Made by a program: the position numbers and the translations under genes. This document shows, one piece after another, positions 49,237 through 56,846 of a stretch of 64,000 bases of DNA. The notes below the pieces were generated by a model. It was not told the DNA's origin, searched no databases, and was given only the letters and a program-made list of their open reading frames with translations. Numbering within the stretch: the stretch's first letter is position 1; the number at the start of each line of letters is the position of its first letter. This stretch comes from Actinomadura opuntiae (GTDB lineage: Bacteria; Actinomycetota; Actinomycetes; Streptosporangiales; Streptosporangiaceae): contig NZ_JASNWF010000004.1 in the NCBI RefSeq assembly GCF_030283205.1, positions 1-64,000 on the forward strand. The letters are read 5' to 3'.

Positions 49237-50424
49237 TCAGCTCATCAAGGCGTCGTCTATGCGTCCCTCCCACACGCGGTCCTGACCGGCAATGACCTTG
49301 GCGTAGATCTTCAGGAGCACCTCGACACTATGGCCGGCCCACTCGGCGACCTGCGTAGGCGGAACGCCGGCGTTGAGCCGTAGCGAGACACCGGCGTGCC
49401 GGAGGTCGTACGGGCGCCGGGCGAGGTCGGACGCCTCCTCGGCGGGCGTCAGTGCGAACGTGCGCGCCTTGTGCCAGGTGCGACCGTAGCCGGATGGGAG
49501 CAGTACTCCCCCGCGCTCGGTACGGAACAGCCGACCGTCCGGGGCGATGCCGTACCGCTCGATGTGGGTTCGCAGGATCCGGACGAGTTGCGGCGGGATC
49601 GGTACCGGCCGTTTGGCCTTGCGGTTGCGCCCTTTGAGCCCGCGGTCATCGTGGTACTCCCCCGAGTCCGTCCACTCGGTTCCCACCGACGGCTTGGAGC
49701 CGGCGAGCATCAGCCGTCCCCATCCCGTTGCCGGTAGCTCGCAGTCAGATTCGCGCAGAGAGACGACCTCGCCGGGCCGCATCATCGCGTAGTAGATGCA
49801 CGCAAAGAACGCGACCATTCGAGGGCCTCGCCGAGGCCCAGCATAACTGACTGCCGTGAGGAGTTCCGCCATTTGGCTCGGCAAGGGGACGACGGCCGGG
49901 TCTACTTCCTCCCAGACTTCGTCATCCTCGGCCGGTTTCCAGTCGAGCCCGTCGATTGGATTGACGGCGAGGCGTTTGCGCTGAACCGCGTACTTCAGCA
50001 CGTTGTAGAGAACGCGTCGGCGCCGGGTGTAGTAGCTCGGCGAGGCGGCGGTGCCGTCCAGCTTTCGCGCGCACGCGTCGAGCGCAAGCGTGATGCCCTC
50101 GAACTCGGCGAGGTCGGCGAGCGGGACGGACGCCTTACGGACCCAGTTAAGCGCGGCGGCGACCTCGGCGGAGCGGTCGGTCTGGCGACGATTCTTGTTG
50201 TACTCCCAGCGACGAAGCGCGTTCCGCAGAACTCGACCAGCTCCACCCTGAATCAGGCCCAAGTCCTCCAGCACCACCAAAGCGCGTCGTGCGGTGGTCC
50301 TGCTCACCCCGTACTCACTGGCCAGTGTGGACTCAGACGGTAGAGGCGCACCGGGCGCCAGGTCACCGGACGTGATCCGCTCGCGCAGACCATCGGCGAT
50401 CTCTCGGAACCCCACGTTCGCCAC
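49237..50424 (-). CDS. GntR winged-helix / tyrosine recombinase chimera
   Basis: 395 aa. Residues 1-66 are a GntR-type DNA-binding domain (GDLAPGAPLPSESTLASEYG, then VSRTTARRALVVLEDLGLIQ). From residue 68 the sequence is an actinobacterial phage/AICE-type integrase, joining at RNALRRWEYNKNRR in the core-binding domain; the arm-binding and first core-binding helices are missing. Catalytic residues are intact: Arg216 (MMRPGEV), Arg342/His343 (YDLRHAG), His365 (AGHSVEV) and nucleophile Tyr374 (KIYAKVI). GTG 50424 has AGGAG 5 nt upstream. Its 3' end faces attL. It should integrate and excise the element if the shortened DNA-binding part still works; the GntR domain may bind the element or its own promoter. 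Confidence 0.9.
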   Translation of the reverse strand: MANVGFREIADGLRERITSGDLAPGAPLPSESTLASEYGVSRTTARRALVVLEDLGLIQGGAGRVLRNALRRWEYNKNRRQTDRSAEVAAALNWVRKASVPLADLAEFEGITLALDACARKLDGTAASPSYYTRRRRVLYNVLKYAVQRKRLAVNPIDGLDWKPAEDDEVWEEVDPAVVPLPSQMAELLTAVSYAGPRRGPRMVAFFACIYYAMMRPGEVVSLRESDCELPATGWGRLMLAGSKPSVGTEWTDSGEYHDDRGLKGRNRKAKRPVPIPPQLVRILRTHIERYGIAPDGRLFRTERGGVLLPSGYGRTWHKARTFALTPAEEASDLARRPYDLRHAGVSLRLNAGVPPTQVAEWAGHSVEVLLKIYAKVIAGQDRVWEGRIDDALMS

Positions 50425-50550
50425 AGCTCTCCTCGGCTCGTCTCGCTCACAGTCCTTGTTACCGCATCCCCGGTTGGGTCAACAGCGCTACGGCACTCGG
50501 GGGGCGTTCCTTCCTCCTCGGAGTCCGTCAGCGGGTCCCTGAGGCGCCTA

Positions 50551-50658
50551 GAGAGCGCCGTTCGCGGGCCGAATACGCAGCCTGGCGCGGTTGCTGTCCG
50601 CCCTAGAGGGACTCACAGCGGCGCGGCGTGTTCCATTCATGCCCAGATGGCGCCACCA
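50551..50658. repeat. Inner copy of diverged ~100-bp direct repeat
   Basis: Shares GAGAGCGCCGTTC (50551-50563) and, 77 bp on, GTGTTCCATTCA (50628-50639) followed by a CCAGATGGCGC-like block with the copy near attR (51950-52055). Confidence 0.55.
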
Positions 50659-50671
50659 TCTTTCGAAAATG

Positions 50672-51745
50672 CTATTTACCCCCTCCCCCCTTTAGAACAT
50701 CCTGCAAAGCCTTGGTGATCTCTACCGCGGCCCCTAATTGGCCTGCCACTTCAGGCGGCGATGACTCGCCGGACTGCCCGCCTAACTGTGGAGCACCAAA
50801 GATCCACTTTCCGAATTCGCCACGTATTTGATCGCGCATGTCTTCGCTCAGTGAAGCCGTATATGACTCGATAGTCAGCAAGCGTACCGCTATTCCACCA
50901 GCCTCGTTGGCCCTATTTCTATGCGCGTTCGCCTCTCGCGCCAAATAAGCAGCAAGAGCACCGAAGGGCAAGGTTATTGAAAGTCTCCTCATCAATTCCA
51001 GCCATGTTAGCTTATGCACCTCATGCCCGAGAGACCAAGCCAAGAAGCTTGCAATTAAAAGAGTTATGGCAATTACAGTGAGTCGTAGCACATTCGCCGC
51101 TTTATTGTGCCTGCTAGCATACTCGGCAAAATCACTCCCTAGGCCAGCCTCGGCGGCCTGCTGTGCTATTGAACGGACATTATTCAAACTTTCTTCTGCT
51201 TCAGTGGCGGCGAGATCAGCCCGGCTCAGCGCTCGAGCTGTGCGCAATTCGTCGGCGAGAAACGTGGCCCGCCTTTCCCAATAGTCGGAATCAAAGGACA
51301 CAACACCCTTATACAGTGTCAGCGATTCGTGCACCTCCGCGAGTTGCTCTATGAGCTTCTCCTCGATCTTGGCCGTCGCTGCTTCAAAATCTACACGCCT
51401 GGTCTTGCCGGTCAGATTTGTGAGAATATCCAGCATTTCCTCCAGAGAAGATTTGAAGAAAAGCTCAGAAAGATACTCAATTGCCCCCCTGGGCGCACCG
51501 AAAGAATTTCTCCTCGAAACACGATAGATTGTTTTGAGTTTATCTAAAATTTTCGATAGTGCCCACATAGCTTCTCGCTCTTCGCGAGTTCTCTGACTAC
51601 TGCGCATGCTCTCATAAACATTCGTAAGAGAGGTAGCTCGCTGGTCTATTGTCGAAATAATCTGTCGCTTCTCTGCAAGCTCGACCAAGACCGGCTCATG
51701 CCCACCATGTTCGTCTGGTTCCGGCGGGAGGTCGTCCTCTGCCAT
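50672..51745 (-). CDS. Coiled-coil protein with two membrane segments (cargo)
   Basis: 357 aa from ATG 51745 (AAAGGA 10 nt upstream). The first 210 residues are helical and charged with coiled-coil character. Two membrane segments follow (about 219-240 VLRLTVIAITLLIASFLAWS and 252-269), then a conserved-looking cytoplasmic block AREANAHRNRANEAGGIAV, ESYTASLSEDMRDQIRGEFG and KWIFG. I do not recognise a named family; the layout resembles two-helix membrane effectors of bacterial conflict systems. The gene is clearly poorer in GC than its surroundings, a sign of transfer. Confidence 0.75.
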   Translation of the reverse strand: MAEDDLPPEPDEHGGHEPVLVELAEKRQIISTIDQRATSLTNVYESMRSSQRTREEREAMWALSKILDKLKTIYRVSRRNSFGAPRGAIEYLSELFFKSSLEEMLDILTNLTGKTRRVDFEAATAKIEEKLIEQLAEVHESLTLYKGVVSFDSDYWERRATFLADELRTARALSRADLAATEAEESLNNVRSIAQQAAEAGLGSDFAEYASRHNKAANVLRLTVIAITLLIASFLAWSLGHEVHKLTWLELMRRLSITLPFGALAAYLAREANAHRNRANEAGGIAVRLLTIESYTASLSEDMRDQIRGEFGKWIFGAPQLGGQSGESSPPEVAGQLGAAVEITKALQDVLKGGGGK

Positions 51746-51949
51746 CTTAGAATCCTTTACTCGCTCAATCCTCGGCCCTGATCGTAACTCACGGGTGCCG
51801 AGTGAGGTTGTTCCTCGCCAGGATTCGGCCAACGCGGCTCCGCTAGGTACAGGCAAGGGACCAGACGCCTGCGCAGCGTCACAGCGGGCTAGCTCTGCCA
51901 CAACCTTCGTAGGCGTGCCAGGGCTTCCGGTGGAGTCGTGAGGCTGCCG

Positions 51950-52055
51950 GAGAGCGCCGTTCAGAAGGTCCCGCGGCACCTAGGCTGAGACGAGTCTCAG
52001 TCACGTTAGAACGACTCTCAATGTCGCGCTGTGTTCCATTCACGTCCAGAGGGCG
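51950..52055. repeat. Outer copy of diverged ~100-bp direct repeat
   Basis: GAGAGCGCCGTTC (51950-51962) and GTGTTCCATTCA (52031-52042) in the same order and spacing (81 bp) as the inner copy at 50551. A third short match, CGCGTGTTCCAT, is at 48269-48280 near attL. These may be integrase arm sites. Confidence 0.55.
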
Positions 52056-52102
52056 CAAGCACACGGGAATTCTTCCTGGTCGACGACTTGTTCGGTGCTG
52101 GT

Positions 52103-52145
52103 CTCCGGAGCCGTGTGCGCAGGTTCGAATCCTGCAGGGGGCACC
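52103..52145 (+). repeat. attR, 43-bp core
   Basis: Identical to 48122-48164. Only the 3' half of the tRNA is present here, so this is not a second tRNA gene. Confidence 0.85.
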
Positions 52146-52191
52146 TCTCTGAGACCAGCGAAACCACCTCGCTGACCAGCACAGACCCCAA

Positions 52192-52233
52192 AGAACCGGG
52201 CGGGACCTCAGTCCAACTGAGTCCGCCCGTTCT
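52192..52233 (+). terminator. Original tRNA-Arg terminator, displaced by the element
   Basis: GAACCGGGCGGGACCTCAGT and ACTGAGTCCGCCCGTTC form a long hairpin just beyond attR. The remaining spacer to 52453 holds no gene that I can see. Confidence 0.6.
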
Positions 52234-52453
52234 CACTATCTAGCACCCCCAACGAGAGAGGCGAGAGTCTCTCGCTCCCCACCCCTCTCACGCGACACAG
52301 CGCTCCACCCTGGTGCGGCAGGGCCGTTGCATGACCCTTCATTGCGAGTCCACATGACCAGCGAAATCCCCCTCATGAGCGGCTACGCCGCACGCCAAGG
52401 CGGTCGCGGAGACCAGGCCTACGCGAGGAGCGGGCGCGGAGACGTCGCAGACG

Positions 52454-52711
52454 TTAGCCGGCCCAGAGGATGTCGATGATGCGCACGGTCTCTGCCTTGT
52501 CGTCGACGAGGAGGGTCAGCATGCCTTGGTTGTCCTTGCCGAAGAACGCGTGGCGCAGCGCCGACTGGTCCGGCCGCTCCGGGACGGCGTCCCACGGGGA
52601 CTCCAGGAGCTCGAGGAGGCGTTCGAGCAGGGGGCCGTTGCGGATCTCCTCGGGCAGCCCGTTCAGCTCGTACAGTGCGCGCCCGTGGAAGCCGTCGAAG
52701 CGGTGCGTCAC
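52454..52711 (-). CDS. Putative RelE/ParE-like toxin
   Basis: 85 aa. The end block LRHAFFGKDNQGMLTLLVDD and VRIIDILWAG is the strand pattern of small ParE/RelE-like toxins in actinobacteria, and the N-terminal YELNGLPEEIRNGPLLERLL helix fits. Its ATG overlaps the upstream antitoxin-like gene by 4 bp. No residues prove activity. It lies in the segment between attR and the decayed third att copy. Confidence 0.6.
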   Translation of the reverse strand: MTHRFDGFHGRALYELNGLPEEIRNGPLLERLLELLESPWDAVPERPDQSALRHAFFGKDNQGMLTLLVDDKAETVRIIDILWAG

Positions 52712-53007
52712 ACCCGGCCTTCCCAGCCCGGCGGCGTGTACCGCGCGAAGGCGTCCTCACGGCCCTGCAGGGCGTCCTGGACAGCCTCTTCGTAGCCGGG
52801 ACGGGCGTAGGCGATGGCTCGTAGGCGCCACTGCTGGAGCAAAGTTCGGACCTGCTTGAACCGCGCCAGGTCGTGCGCAGCGTCCAGCGCCTGGTCGTAC
52901 TCGGCCCGGAACTGCTCCCGGTGTGACCGCGGGAGCGCGTCGTAGATCGCGGCCGGATCCTCGCCGGGATCGCGCGGCGCGGACGGTTCCTCGGGCTGGG
53001 CGGTCAT
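52708..53007 (-). CDS. DUF6247-like antitoxin candidate
   Basis: 99 aa. The core IYDALPRSHREQFRAEYDQA, then LLQQWRLRAIAYARPGYEEA, matches the DUF6247 type. These proteins usually precede a small toxin-like gene, as here with a 4-bp overlap, so it is likely the antitoxin of the pair and its transcriptional regulator. Confidence 0.65.
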   Translation of the reverse strand: MTAQPEEPSAPRDPGEDPAAIYDALPRSHREQFRAEYDQALDAAHDLARFKQVRTLLQQWRLRAIAYARPGYEEAVQDALQGREDAFARYTPPGWEGRV

Positions 53008-53125
53008 GGTCCCAATCTACCTGTGCACGTTGCGGAACATGCGCGGAACGGGCGGGTGTGGGAGGGGCGGGACGGAGCGTCCCGGCGCAGGTCAGCGTCC
53101 CTGTGAGCGGTGATCTGGAAGCGCC

Positions 53126-53264
53126 CTCTGGAGCCGTGTGCGCGGGTTGAAGCCTGCAGGGGCTCTTCTCTGAGACCAGCGAAATCACCTTGCGACCAGC
53201 ACAGACACCACGAGAACGGGCGAGCCCTCAGTTCAACTGAGTCCCGCCCGTTCTCACTTTCTAG
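53126..53264 (+). repeat. Decayed third copy of att core plus tRNA terminator
   Basis: CTCTGGAGCCGTGTGCGCGG onward matches 52103-52243 over about 140 bp with scattered changes and short gaps, including the terminator hairpin (53213-53252). It marks the far border of the toxin-antitoxin segment. Confidence 0.75.
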
Positions 53265-53329
53265 GGTGTCTGCGAGAGCCTTTCGTGGCGTACTGCCCTG
53301 GCCTTACGTTTTCGTCGGCGGCGGCAGTG

Positions 53330-54511
53330 TCATGACCAACTGCGGTAAGCGGCCAGTACTGCTGCGAGGCCTTCTTGTAGGTCGTTGATGAAGTACTCGG
53401 GGACCTCCAGGGAGGGGAAGTGTCCTCCGGATTCGGGTGTCCTCCATCGGACGATCTGTCGGTACCGCTCTTGGGCCCAGGAGCGCGGATACTTTTCAAT
53501 GTCGCGGGGATACGTGCTGATTGCCGACGGGACGTCGACTCGGAGTTCAGGGTCGAGCGAGTTGTGGCTTTCATAGTAGATACGAGCCGACGATGCGCCG
53601 GTCCTGGTCAGCCAATACAGGGTGACGTTGTCAAGGATGCTGTCTCTGGAGATCGTCTCGAACGGGCTGTCCTCGGTATCTGTCCACTCGGCGAATTTGT
53701 CAAGAATCCAGGCAAGAAGTCCGACCGGGGAGTCGACGAGCGAGTAGCCGATGGTTTGCGGTCGGGTCGCCTGCTGCTTCGCGTACGCCGCGCGGTGGCG
53801 CCAGAAATCGTGGGTCTCTTCGGCCCATTTGCGCTCGGCCGCCGTCAGCCCGTCCGTGGTCAGCCCTGGCGGTGCCTGCGCGAACGTTGAGTGGATGCCG
53901 AGCACGTGCTCCGGGAACCTGCCGCCGAGGATTGTGGTGACCACGCCTCCCCAGTCACCGCCGTGGGCGAGGAACTTACTGTAGCCGAGCCTTCCCATCA
54001 GCTTCACCCAGGCGGCCGCGATCTTTTCGGTTCCCCAGCCGGTGGTGGCCGGCTTGTCGCTGTAGCCAAAACCTGGCAGCGACGGGACTACGACGTGGAA
54101 CGCTGGTGCGTTCGCGCTTTTCGGATCTGCCAGTTCGTCTATTACGTGGGTGAACTCAGCAATGCTGCCCGGCCAGCCGTGCGTCAAGATCAGCGGGGTG
54201 GCGTCTACGCGGGTGGATCGGCGGTGCAGGAAGTGAATTCCCAGACCGTCAATGGTCGTGCGGAACTGGCCGATCTGATTGATGCGCGTTTCGAACGACC
54301 GCCAGTCGTACCCGGTGCGCCAGTAGTCCACGACGTCCACGAGGTCGGCAAGGGGAACGCCCTGGTCCCATCGGCGAGGGTCGGGCGCGGCGCGGTAAAC
54401 CGTCTCGGCTTCCGGCAGCCGTGCTGCGGCCAGTCGCGCGCGCAGGTCGTCGAGGTCAGCGTCGCTGGCGTGGGCTTCGAATGCTTGCACGTCGCTCGTT
54501 TGACGGTTCAT
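53330..54511 (-). CDS. Epoxide hydrolase (EPHX1-like)
   Basis: 393 aa alpha/beta-hydrolase with the N-terminal epoxide hydrolase lid domain (DLRARLAAARLPEAE, DYWRTGYDWRSFE). The nucleophile Asp is in HGGDWGGVVTT, the oxyanion HGWPGS, and the end SGGHFPSLEVPEYFINDL carries the catalytic His. It opens epoxides to diols; substrate unknown. ATG 54511 has GGAGG 6 nt upstream. It is divergent from the CGNR regulator gene across a spacer with two operator-like repeats. Confidence 0.92.
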   Translation of the reverse strand: MNRQTSDVQAFEAHASDADLDDLRARLAAARLPEAETVYRAAPDPRRWDQGVPLADLVDVVDYWRTGYDWRSFETRINQIGQFRTTIDGLGIHFLHRRSTRVDATPLILTHGWPGSIAEFTHVIDELADPKSANAPAFHVVVPSLPGFGYSDKPATTGWGTEKIAAAWVKLMGRLGYSKFLAHGGDWGGVVTTILGGRFPEHVLGIHSTFAQAPPGLTTDGLTAAERKWAEETHDFWRHRAAYAKQQATRPQTIGYSLVDSPVGLLAWILDKFAEWTDTEDSPFETISRDSILDNVTLYWLTRTGASSARIYYESHNSLDPELRVDVPSAISTYPRDIEKYPRSWAQERYRQIVRWRTPESGGHFPSLEVPEYFINDLQEGLAAVLAAYRSWS

Positions 54512-54622
54512 GAGACGCCTCCGCTTCGGTGAGTTGACGTGGTGGCAGCGCCGCGCTCTATGGCGGTGGCGGTGTTGGTGGCGCACCAGTGTCCGGCCAT
54601 GAGACCTCCTGAGCATCGATGG

Positions 54623-54681
54623 AACCGGCTAAGACGGTTCTAGCAGGTTCCGGTGTCGACGTGCAACCGGCTAAGGTGGTT
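54623..54681. promoter_or_regulatory. Paired operator repeats, 42 bp apart
   Basis: AACCGGCTAAGACGGTT (54623-54639) and AACCGGCTAAGGTGGTT (54665-54681). Each is an inverted repeat AACC...GGTT. The 42-bp offset is four DNA turns. The second overlaps the TAAGGT -10 box of the CGNR gene. Confidence 0.7.
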
Positions 54682-54683
54682 CC

Positions 54684-55259
54684 ATGAGTGCTCGGTTCCC
54701 TGACTTCCGTCTCGGCAAGGTGCTGGCGACCAGCTTCACGGGGACTCTGTCGGAGCGTCACGGCGACGCTGTGGAGCGCATCCCCACGCCGAACCGGCTC
54801 GTCGACTGGCTGGCGGTGAGCGGCCTCGCCGTGGAGTCCTGCACGACCGCCCAACTCGAACGCGCTTTGGAGTTGAGAGAGGCAATTCACGCCGCTGCGA
54901 CAGCGGCCGCGCGCCGAGAACCTCTCCCTGCGTCTGCCGTGCAGGTCATCAATGACTGCAGCATTCGGGGCCGGGCCGCGGCCATTTTGACGCCCGAGGG
55001 CAGTCGGCAATGGCGGCTCAGCTCGCCTTCCTCCGTGGAGGATGCCCTGGGCGTCATCGCCGCCGACGCGATCAGCATCGTCGCAGGCGAACGAGACGGA
55101 AGATTGGCTTTGTGCGCATCGCCAACCTGCCAGGCAGCCTTCTTCGACACCAGCCAAAGTCGCACCCGCAGATGGTGTGACATGAACACGTGCGGGAATC
55201 GCCAGAAGAAGGCACGCTTCAGAGCCCACAAGCACGAAGACCCTGAATCAGCGAAGTAG
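54684..55259 (+). CDS. CGNR zinc-finger (ABATE domain) regulator
   Basis: 191 aa. The N-terminal ABATE domain reads NRLVDWLAVSGLAVESCTTA and LERALELREAIHAAATAAAR; the C-terminal CGNR zinc finger is LCASPTCQAAFFDTS then RRWCDMNTCGNRQKKARFR. A predicted stress-linked transcription regulator, probably controlling itself and the divergent epoxide hydrolase through the repeats at 54623-54681. The ATG is 6 nt after TAAGGT, so the mRNA is probably leaderless. Confidence 0.88.
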   Translation: MSARFPDFRLGKVLATSFTGTLSERHGDAVERIPTPNRLVDWLAVSGLAVESCTTAQLERALELREAIHAAATAAARREPLPASAVQVINDCSIRGRAAAILTPEGSRQWRLSSPSSVEDALGVIAADAISIVAGERDGRLALCASPTCQAAFFDTSQSRTRRWCDMNTCGNRQKKARFRAHKHEDPESAK

Positions 55260-55318
55260 TTGTTGCACTCGGTGCATCCAGGCGGGCTCCACAGTTGCGG
55301 CACGCCTGTCGCGCACCG

Positions 55319-55420
55319 TTAAGAGCCGTCCGCTGGGAGGTGGGGGTCGGCGCCGCTGCGGTGCAGACGGGTGCCGTAGGTGTGCCGGAGGGCGTGCGGG
55401 CGCAGCCCTGCCGACCGCGC
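55319..55420 (-). pseudogene. Remnant of a tyrosine recombinase C-terminus
   Basis: The minus strand reads GLRPHALRHTYGTRLHRSG then ADPHLPADGS and stop at 55319. HALRHTYGTRL is box II of phage-type integrases. The preceding catalytic part and the following Tyr are gone. Confidence 0.65.
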
Positions 55421-55439
55421 GCACGGGCTGGGTGACGCC

Positions 55440-55908
55440 CGTGATGGTCAGAGGCCCGTACTGCCCGGTCCCCAGTGACCCGTCGGCGCGGCGCCTGGTT
55501 CGCCGGAGGGCGGCACGCGCAGTGGTTTGAGGGTCAGCCGCAGGTCGGCGAGCTCGTACCGTAGCCCCACCGCGGCCCACGCCTGGTTGACCGTGGCGAC
55601 CGAGGCGTGGGCGTCCAGCAGCGCCCGTGTGCCAGGCCTTCACCGCGGCTTCGGTGCCGGGTTCGGTCAGGCATGCCGTGAACGTGCGGCAGTTGCGCTG
55701 GCAGGCCGCACCGTTTGCGCCGACAGCGTGGTCTGGTCAGGTGCCGCTCGACGTCGGCTAGGGCTCGTGCGGCGGCCGCCGCCAACTCGACCGCCTCCGT
55801 CTTGTCGCCAGTGCCCCCCGTCAGTACCTCGGACGGCGGCGTGGCCGCCGTCTTCGGGCAGCGCGGCACGACGGTCCGCCGGTCGTCGTCCGGGCTGTTA
55901 CAGGCCAT
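55440..55908 (-). pseudogene. Frameshifted gene of unknown function
   Basis: ATG 55908 has GGGGAG 6 nt upstream and opens MACNSPDDDRRTVVPRCPK, then KTEAVELAAAAARALADVER. Coding sense continues only by changing frame at least twice (QRNCRTFTACLTEPGTEAAV, then NQAWAAVGLRYELADLRLTL). This looks like a decayed accessory gene. Confidence 0.5.
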
Positions 55909-56275
55909 CGTTCGCTCCCCGTTGTCGTCCTGCCGTGGCGAGGTCGAAGGACGTTATCCGTGGTCAGGACGTGGCCGGCATCGTGGCGCCGGGCGGCGGC
56001 CGTCTGGGGCGGGAGGGTTGAGTGCACATGTCGGATGGATGGTCTTGGCACTGCCCCGTGCTGGCCGCGGCTGTTCAGGCAGATGGCCTGGGCGAGTTCT
56101 TTGGCGTATCGCCGTGCGTTGCTGCCTGGTCGCCTTATCTCGGGTGGCAGGGCGGGGTGTCCGAACCGCCCTCGACGCACAGCTACGCCGCCGCCTCGGC
56201 TACCTGATGCCGCGCAGTTGGAACTTCAAGGTTCGGTGGGGCAGGACCCGTTCTGGGTCGGACGGGCTTTGGAGG
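55909..56275. other. Degraded intergenic DNA
   Basis: No intact gene. The minus strand has a short stretch with coding look (LPPEIRRPGSNARRYAKELA, then QAICLNSRGQHGAVP), possibly another gene remnant. Confidence 0.4.
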
Positions 56276-56842
56276 TCATGGGTGGTGGACGCGGTAGCGC
56301 AGGTGTGTGACTTGCGGGGTGGTCAATCGGCGGACCGGGTCGAGTTCGATGTGGTCGGCCGGTAGGTCGTCGAACAGGCGGCGTCCCTGCCCGAGCAGGA
56401 CCGGTACGACGTGCAGTTCCAGCTCGTCGAGCTGTCCTGCCCGTAGCAGCGCCTGCGCCGCGCCGGCGCCGTGCACCATCACGTCGCCGTCCCCGGCCGT
56501 GGCGCGGGCCTGGGCTGCGCATTCGCGGACGTCGGTGACGTAGCGGACGCTGCCCGGCGGCGGGTCGTCCGGGACGTGGTGGGTCAGGACGAAGATCGGG
56601 ACGCCGTCGTGGTGGTCGCCCTGCCAGCGGTCGGCCAGTTCATAGGTGCGGCGGCCGGAGATGAGGGCGCGGCTGGCCAGCGCCTCGGAATAGACCTGTC
56701 CGCTGGGTCCCGGGTCGTTGCGCTGGTCGAGCCAGTTGAAGAGCCGGAACCCGCCGATGCCCATCGGCGCGTCCGGGCTGTCCTGCGGCCCGGTGACGTA
56801 GCCGTCCAGGGACATGGTCATGTACAGCCGGATGATCGCCAT
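56276..56842 (-). CDS. Dihydrofolate reductase-like (RibD C-terminal) protein
   Basis: 188 aa DHFR-fold protein: LYMTMSLDGYVTGPQDSPD at the N-terminus, ALISGRRTYELADRW, and the C-terminal LDELELHVVPVLLGQGRRLF with HLRYRVHHP. Likely NADPH reductase of unknown substrate. It follows a paralogue by 4 bp; both share DHHDGVPIFVL and DHIEL. It is the second gene of the pair. Confidence 0.85.
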   Translation of the reverse strand: MAIIRLYMTMSLDGYVTGPQDSPDAPMGIGGFRLFNWLDQRNDPGPSGQVYSEALASRALISGRRTYELADRWQGDHHDGVPIFVLTHHVPDDPPPGSVRYVTDVRECAAQARATAGDGDVMVHGAGAAQALLRAGQLDELELHVVPVLLGQGRRLFDDLPADHIELDPVRRLTTPQVTHLRYRVHHP

Positions 56843-56846
56843 TGCC

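Larger units (their letters stand above)
48122..52145. mobile_element. 4.0-kb tRNA-Arg integrative element
   Basis: Bounded by identical 43-bp repeats, one inside the intact tRNA-Arg gene and one at 52103. Contents in order: HTH protein, small membrane protein, GntR-integrase chimera, two-membrane-segment coiled-coil protein. No replication, transfer or structural genes are seen, so it would depend on other elements to move between cells. Much of it has lower GC than the chromosome, most clearly at 50.65-51.8 kb. Confidence 0.85.

Noticed and set aside
52103..52145. Second tRNA-Arg gene
   Set aside because: Only the 3' half is present; there is no acceptor 5' strand or D-arm. It is the attR copy.
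52031..52243. 70-codon plus frame across attR
   Set aside because: Runs through the att core and the terminator hairpin; not a gene.
54512..54616. N-terminal extension of the epoxide hydrolase
   Set aside because: Arg/His-rich translation of promoter DNA; ATG 54511 has a proper RBS and matches the family start.
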